From: Actinomortierella ambigua
Lineage: Eukaryota > Mortierellomycota > Mortierellomycetes > Mortierellales > Mortierellaceae
NCBI GenBank assembly: GCA_016098155.1
Contig: JAAAJB010000211.1
Coordinates: 1 to 53,582 of the forward strand
DNA length: 53,582 bases
Direction of reading: 5' to 3'
The notes below the pieces were generated by a model. It had not been told where the DNA came from. It did not search any database and worked only from the letters and a program-made list of their open reading frames with translations. Positions 48,420-53,582 of this stretch are shown in pieces. The first letter of the stretch is position 1. Every line of letters begins with the position of its first letter. Position numbers and translations under genes: made by a program.

Positions 48420-48934
48420 ATGGCGCCAGATTCCTATACCAAAGCTAACTGCAGTTCAATCTCGAGGATCTCTCATGGTCTCATAACCTACCTGTCTCCA
48501 ACCGATCATGACTTTGCCAACCGGCCCACAATCAGGTCGGTGTTCAACGCTCCACCTGGTCCATGGTAAGAGTTTCCAGAGGCGTGATTCGACTCTATTC
48601 GATTCTTGAAGAGCATGCATTCCGCCTGCGCACTCTACATGTGCCTGCTCAAGTCAACATTCTTCCGCTATCAAGCAAAAATGAAAACTTGAAAAGGAGC
48701 GAGATGGAGGATGCGGAGGATGCGGAGGATGCGGAGGAGGGTTGAAAGAAGAGGCAAAGGGGGTAAGGTGGGGTAGGATGGGGGTGGGATGTGTTCATGC
48801 AAGATATCGCCGCCGTCATGGTCGCCCACAAGCAATTCTCCTACACCGACTCCAGAGAGCGTCGTTGTGCTCTCCACTCCCCGGATGATCGCTCTTACTA
48901 TCCTTTTGACCAACGAGAACCGGAACCCCGACAT
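48420..48934. other. Ambiguous coding-like pocket, strand undecided
   Basis: Plus strand: ATG at 48420 opens 49 codons and meets a consensus donor (CATG/GTAAGAG). Another plus ATG at 48791 opens a C3-biased frame (QDIAAVMVAHKQFSYTD). Minus strand: ATG at 48934 opens a frame containing LVGDHDGGDILHE, loosely like the LVGxDxxGNxYYE motif of NDUFA12/NDUFAF2-type proteins. A good minus acceptor (TTTTTGCTTGATAG) lies near 48664. No complete in-phase model could be built on either strand, so no CDS is called. Confidence 0.25.
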
Positions 48935-49292
48935 GCTCTGCCCTCACCCACGAGCTACACCGTTCATACATCCTTTCCTTTCTTCGACCCTATTTGCCCG
49001 TCTGTTACTGCCACCCCCTACTGCATTCCCCTCCTCCTCCCATCCCCCCCTTTCCCCTTTCCACCATCCCTTCTCTCCATTTCATTTCATAAGCTGTGGT
49101 GTTGCCTCAACCCCCCTCCCCTGATAGTCTATCCTGACATTGGGTTGGTTGAGCTTATCCCCCTCTCCCCCTTCTTTCGCCCTCCCTCCCCTAGTCAGTT
49201 TCTATTACAAATTGTACAATTTCACCCTTTTTCTCTGTTTTCGTCTTCTCGTTTCGAGTGTACATGACTAACAACAAAAAAAAACAACACAA

Positions 49293-51391
49293 CTAGTCGT
49301 CGTCGCTCATTAGTTCTGCGAGTTCTGCCTCTTCTTCTGCAGTGAGCATCGATGTCGCCTGTATAGGTGCAGCATCGGCAGAAGTGGTAGAAGCAGCAGC
49401 AGCAGCAGCAGCAACATCAGTAGGAACGTTGATCAGTTTCGTTCCTGCAGTCGCGTGCACCGAGGCAGTCGATGACGACAACGGGAATGCCCTCGGTTGA
49501 TCTTCGGTGGCGTTGGTGAGGGTCGAGTGGCTTGCCTTGAGGTCCTGTTCCTTCATCGACCACCGGCGCATGGTCCCATCCAATGATCCCGTATACGCCG
49601 TTGTGCCGATCACCACAATACTCGACACTTCGTCGAAATGGCCCTTGATCTCCTTGATTAGCTTGCCAGTCTATATTCAGACAAAAAAAGTTTTTTTTTG
49701 GACCATGACATACTTTGTTTTAGTTTTTCTCTTTGGACAGCCTTTCCATACCCTCTCCCCTGCCCCTTCTCACCTCACAGCCCTTAGACAGCCAACAGTC
49801 ACCTCAAAAGGGAGAAAGAAAGAAAAAAAAAGCTTACCGCAACAGATAAGACTCGCACGCTCTCTTCTCGACCACCAGTCAGGACGTATGGGCCAGCAAC
49901 GGCAAGCGTCTTGACAAAATCTGGATGTTCAATCTTGGTATCCACTTTCTTTGTCTAAATATGGCAAACAGGGTGATAAGGAGGCATGGAAACGTAAGAT
50001 ATCCAAAAGTACTGTGCAGCCCACTACCCATTTACCTCCGCAGTGAAACGGAGAGAAGGCCATCGTCTCAAGTTGAACCATTGTTACCTCTAAATCAAAG
50101 CGCTGAACCGTCTTGTCAGCCGAAGCTATAATGGGAGGGGAGAGGGGAGGGATGAAGGGTGAGAGTGGAGAGGATTTGATTAGCTACGAGCCGATGATAT
50201 GACCCAGTTTTCTCTCCACTTTCTCAAAGGTCAAATTGGTCGCCTCCTCTCTCTCTCTCTCCTTCCTCCTTACCAGACCAAATCTCGTTGCCTTGGACAA
50301 TGACTCTGTACACAGTCGTCGCATGATAGTTCCAGATCTCATCACAATGTCCGCCCTGGCCCTGGCCCTTCAGGATATCCCACTTGCGCACCGTGCCATC
50401 GCTTCCAGCCGAATACAGGTACTCGCTACCCTTTGTCTTCCTCGAGCGGTCTCCCTTGCCATTGTCGTCGTCGTTGTCGTCGTAGTCATCTTCATCGTCT
50501 TCAAACTCAATCTCGTTCACATAGTACAAATCATTCACGCCGCGAACATGGCCCTTCCATGCTCCACCGCGGCCTCCCAAGGCTGGCGCGAATGTGTCCA
50601 GGTCCCAATGCCGGATCGTGCCATCGTAGGACGCCGAAAATAGCTCATACTTGAGTCGTCGTTTTCGCTGTGCCGTCTTTGTGGCTCCTTCTCCTTCTCC
50701 TTCTCCTTCGACCGTATCGACCCATACTGGCCGTAAGACCAGTGCCTTGATGAAATCTGTATGGCCCTGCAAGGTCGCGAGACAGGTCTTGGACTCTGCA
50801 TCCCAAACTTTGATTGTCTTGTCCCACGAGCCTGTCAGCAACCGCTCTTGACCCTCTGCCGTGTAGTAGACAACCACTTTGGTCACAGGTCCTATATGTC
50901 CATGATATGTCTTCAGCGTCTTTCCAGTCTATCATGAGAATGAAGTAATAGAGGGTGGGAGGGGGTGGTGGGACAATTGAAAGGGGGGAAAAGATTTTGT
51001 GAGTTCATCATCACATACATGGCGCACACGTTGGATGTTCTTGGTGACGCGTCCTCCCCTTTCCCCCCCCTCCTCCTCCTCCTCCTCTCACCACCCCTTC
51101 CTCTTCGTCCTCTTATTTCTTTCTTGAGAATAATACCTCCAAGTGAAGCTTGCGAGCAATATGTCCACTCTCAGCCAGGAACATGGTACCATGGCGCGCA
51201 GGACACATGTCCAGGACCTTGGAGGCGATTTTGATAGCCTGGCCTTTGTCATAGTTGACCATCCCCGCTCGTGCCGCCGCGCGTGCTAGATCTGCATCTG
51301 TTTGGAAAAAGTCGCCTGCCTCGGTGCCGACATGCGGCGAGAAATCAATCTGATCCACAGGGACCTCTACGGGTGGAGTATGCGATGCCAT
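49293..51391 (-). CDS. WD40-repeat protein of unknown role
   Basis: Model: complement(join(49293..49670, 49838..49954, 50088..50125, 50274..50928, 51137..51391)), 480 aa; phases consistent. WD40 blades are clear: YHGHIGPVTKV...LLTGSWDKTIKVWD, LQGHTDFIKAL...FSASYDGTIRHWD, WKGHVRGVNDL...YSAGSDGTVRKWD, EIWSASADKTVQRFD, YVLTGGREESVRVL and IKGHFDEVSSI...YTGSLDGTMRRWS, enough for one propeller. The N-terminal ~80 aa have no propeller motif. One inter-blade loop carries a Glu/Gly run and another an Asp/Glu run. The tail is Ala/Ser/Thr-rich and ends in an acidic motif, EEEAELAELMSDDD. This should be a protein-interaction scaffold; I cannot assign a complex. Confidence 0.87.
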
Positions 51392-52008
51392 GGAATGCAA
51401 AATGTACTGTTAAAGATGAAATGCTACGAGGGAATGGATGAAAAATTTCAGGCACATTCTGTTGGTCGTAAAAAAAAACAATTGGTGGCGTACCAAGGAA
51501 AAATTTAGAGTTTTGATGGAACCAAAAAAAAGTGATCCATTTATTCTTTTTCTTTTGAAAAGGCCGTGCTCCGTGGGAAAAACAAAAGGTCAAACAGTAT
51601 GTACAATTTCAAAGGTTGTGGAGGAATCAAGCGAGACAAGATTCGAGCTGTCCAGCGAAAAAAGAACGAACAAAAAGATACAGAGAAGATACAATGAATG
51701 CAAAAAAAAGGAAGGAAGAAAAAAAAAGATAATGCAGAATGCGAAAAAAAAGCAAAGAAAGAAGGTACAAAGGAAATCAAACAATTGGTATAAAGCTTCA
51801 CAACCCCTGACTTTCCGGTAAAAGAAAGGGATGCTGGAATAGCTGTAAGCAAAAAAGAACAGGGGGGGAGGCGAGGGAACGGAAGATGGGAAGGAAGAAA
51901 AGAGAGAGCGAAAGAGATTGGAGTTGCAGTACAAGTTGATGAAGAGAGCAAAAAAGAAAATGAGAGAAAAAAGTTTGGAGAGGCCCTTCACGACATTGTC
52001 GCCTCGTC
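51392..52008. other. Intergenic region upstream of the WD40 gene
   Basis: About 617 bp rich in A-runs on the plus strand. It holds the WD40 promoter and the 3' flank of the next minus-strand gene. No coding sequence recognised. Confidence 0.5.
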
Positions 52009-53501
52009 CTACTCTCGATCCACTTCGTCTGAGCTCAGACACAGGTGGTTAATGGCCATTAGTTCACGAACTGAACCTCGGCGCATCGACAGGTAGCTAT
52101 CGCTCGGCTTCTGCTGTGGTGGCGAGAACTGTGGGCGACCATGTTTGCTCAGCTGGTGCTGTTGGTGCTGATAGTGGTGATCGCTATCAATTGCCATATC
52201 TTCGCCCTGCTCCTGGTCCGAGTTGGGTTCAGATGTTGGCGAGCCGACCTTGGGCGACGATCGCTTGGAGCGGTAGGGTCCATATCGCTGCTCGTACTCT
52301 TGCGAGTGGCTACCGACCGCCAAGGGCAGTGGAGGCAATTTGAACGACTCGTGACCACCACGACCATCCATCGTCATTGTACCAGTCGCAGCAGCTGCAC
52401 TAGTCGATACAGGCGCCTCACGACCCCTATCCTCGCTCCAGGAGCGGCGCTGGTACCGGGGAGCCTTGTCATCCTCCTCTTCCTCCTCACTGGCCTCCGC
52501 CACATGTCCCAGCATCGACATACGTCGCGTCAACGGGTAGCCGTTGGTCGTCTGAGGGCCATACCCAATCTTGAGCTGCAGCACCGCCCGCTCTGCTTCT
52601 GGCGATGGCTCCTCGCGCTTCAGCGGTTGTAGTGGTTGGGTTGGTGTCTGGTCCACTTCCGCCTTGTCTGCATCATGGCGGCGCTCCTCGTCCATTTCTT
52701 CCTTGCTTTGCACTACCACCGTGTTGGGACTACCCCGGCCACCACCGGGCTTCTCAGACATGTCACGGGTCGCAAGTTCTGCCAACTGAGAGAGGGCATC
52801 GAGATCCAGAGATCGGTGGTGCTCATGCTGGTGATGGCCGTGCGGGTAACGGTTCTGACCGCTTAGAGACTCTTGACGGGGTACATGCGTTCGAGGATGG
52901 GGGTGTGGTGGGTGGGATGGTGCTTGGTGAGTGTGCGGTGGCATTGCTTGCTGTTGCTGTTGTTGTTGTTGCTGTTGGGGATGGTGGTGAGGGTGGTGGT
53001 GTCCAGGATGTTGCTGTTGGTGCTGCTGTTGCTGGTGGTGATGATGATAGTGCTCATTATAGTGGCCGTTCGGTACCGATCCATGAATATTGTAGTACGC
53101 CGCTTGAGGAGACTGTGGGCCATAGTAGCCAGAAGAGATGGCCATGGATGACGATGGGTGGTGGGGATTGGCGGCGTTGGTCGAGTGTGGATGGTGTGGG
53201 TGTCGTGGTTGGTTGGGGACGCCATGGTAGACCGACATGTTGGGCATGCTTGGGCGTGCCTCGTGACCTATCATGCCCCGGTTGGGCGCAGCGCCAGGGC
53301 GATCTGAAGAGCCAAGGGAGACGGAGCGCGACATGCCTGAAGCAAGGCGCAATGATATCTTGGCATCGGGGGTCTTTGGCGGAGCACCAACCTCTGGTTG
53401 CTGCTGTTGCATGTGGGGAAGATGGTTGCTTGCATGGGGAGGTACAGGTGGCTGTGCCTGTTTTGGAGGCAACTCCAACGACGGCATAGAATGTCGCCGT
53501 T
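52009..53501 (-). CDS. Gln/His-rich regulator-like protein, 5' end outside window
   Basis: The frame runs from a likely acceptor (CCTCTCAG/AA) at 53501 to the stop at 52009, about 497 residues visible. An ATG at 53487 could be the start. However, the codons just upstream read RRHSMPSLELPP and join a consensus acceptor behind a CT tract, so the gene probably continues beyond the window. The protein is rich in His and Gln runs (HHHHQQQQHQQQ and Q10) and Ser-phosphorylation-type motifs (RSVSLGS, RRMSMLG, RRSWSED, RRGSVRE). It has acidic patches and a conserved-looking C-terminus, GSVRELMAINHLCLSSDE. No DNA-binding domain is visible in this part. A transcriptional regulator is the best guess from composition; the family is unknown. 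Confidence 0.6.
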
Positions 53502-53526
53502 CTGAGAGGGTAATAGATGTAGATAG

Positions 53527-53532
<6 letters not shown>

Positions 53533-53582
<50 letters not shown>
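53533..53582. repeat. (GA)n microsatellite at the right edge
   Basis: Perfect GA run of 50 bp reaching the window end. On the minus strand it is a CT run just upstream of the acceptor at 53501, so it probably lies in an intron of the truncated minus-strand gene. Confidence 0.95.

Larger units (their letters stand above)
44703..49292. other. 4.6-kb gene-poor region upstream of RasGEF
   Basis: The longest stretch without a confident gene. Reading frames here are short, lack domains and mostly follow purine or pyrimidine runs. It could hold RasGEF promoter and leader exons. The only coding-like spot is 48420-48934, listed separately. Confidence 0.5.

Noticed and set aside
48750..48934. Possible U12-type AT-AC intron (ATATCTTG donor) in the minus-strand pocket
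   Set aside because: Donor match is partial and no AC acceptor with branch sequence was found; too speculative.
1..53582. tRNA, rRNA, snRNA, CRISPR or transposon sequences
   Set aside because: Looked for T-loop-like GGTTCGA patterns, long terminal or inverted repeats, transposase or reverse-transcriptase motifs and spaced direct repeats; none was convincing by eye.

Overview
This window is eukaryotic and almost certainly fungal. The genes are rich in introns (mostly about 60-250 bp, GT-AG, with CT-rich 3' ends), coding sequence prefers C or G at third positions, and the proteins carry many Gln, His, Ser, Asp and Glu runs. A Frizzled/Smoothened-like receptor, a TCAIM-family (DUF4460) mitochondrial protein, a Str2-type cystathionine gamma-synthase and a very large RasGEF together suggest an early-diverging filamentous fungus of the Mucoromycota/Mortierellomycota type. 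The lineage is inference. I see no transposon, CRISPR array, rRNA, tRNA or viral gene. All exon-intron models below were built by hand from splice signals and reading phase.

Layout, left to right. 39-1657 (-): TCAIM/DUF4460-like protein. 1923-2213 (+): small acidic-tailed membrane protein, followed only 26 bp later by 2240-6126 (+), a large low-complexity protein of unknown family. 6784-7939 (+): secreted class 2 lipase 1, with a 12-nt microexon. 8202-14534 (-): TFIIIC TPR subunit (Tfc4/Sfc4/GTF3C3 type), 8 exons, with a long acidic insertion. 15366-15876 (+): 10-cysteine secreted protein. 18411-21718 (+): Frizzled/Smoothened-like receptor. 22623-25471 (+): GPI-anchor-type aspartic protease with a 7-nt microexon. 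26138-28594 (+): cystathionine gamma-synthase. 28934-30052 (+): riboflavin kinase with a GC-AG intron. 30164-31186 (-): lipase 2. 31862-32311 (+): 8-cysteine secreted protein. 32808-34128 (-): lipase 3. 34579-44702 (-): 13-exon RasGEF of about 2734 aa. 44703-49292: a 4.6-kb gene-poor stretch with one ambiguous coding-like pocket. 49293-51391 (-): WD40 protein. 52009-53501 (-): 3' part of a Gln/His-rich regulator-like protein that runs off the right edge.

There is no obvious single pathway. Housekeeping genes (TFIIIC, riboflavin kinase, Str2) are mixed with surface or secreted products: three paralogous lipases, two Cys-rich secreted proteins, a GPI-type protease and a 7TM receptor. The 30.1-34.1 kb segment is a compact secretome island in which lipase 2 and a Cys-rich protein share a divergent intergenic region. 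Both window ends are (GA)n microsatellites, which may mark assembly breaks.
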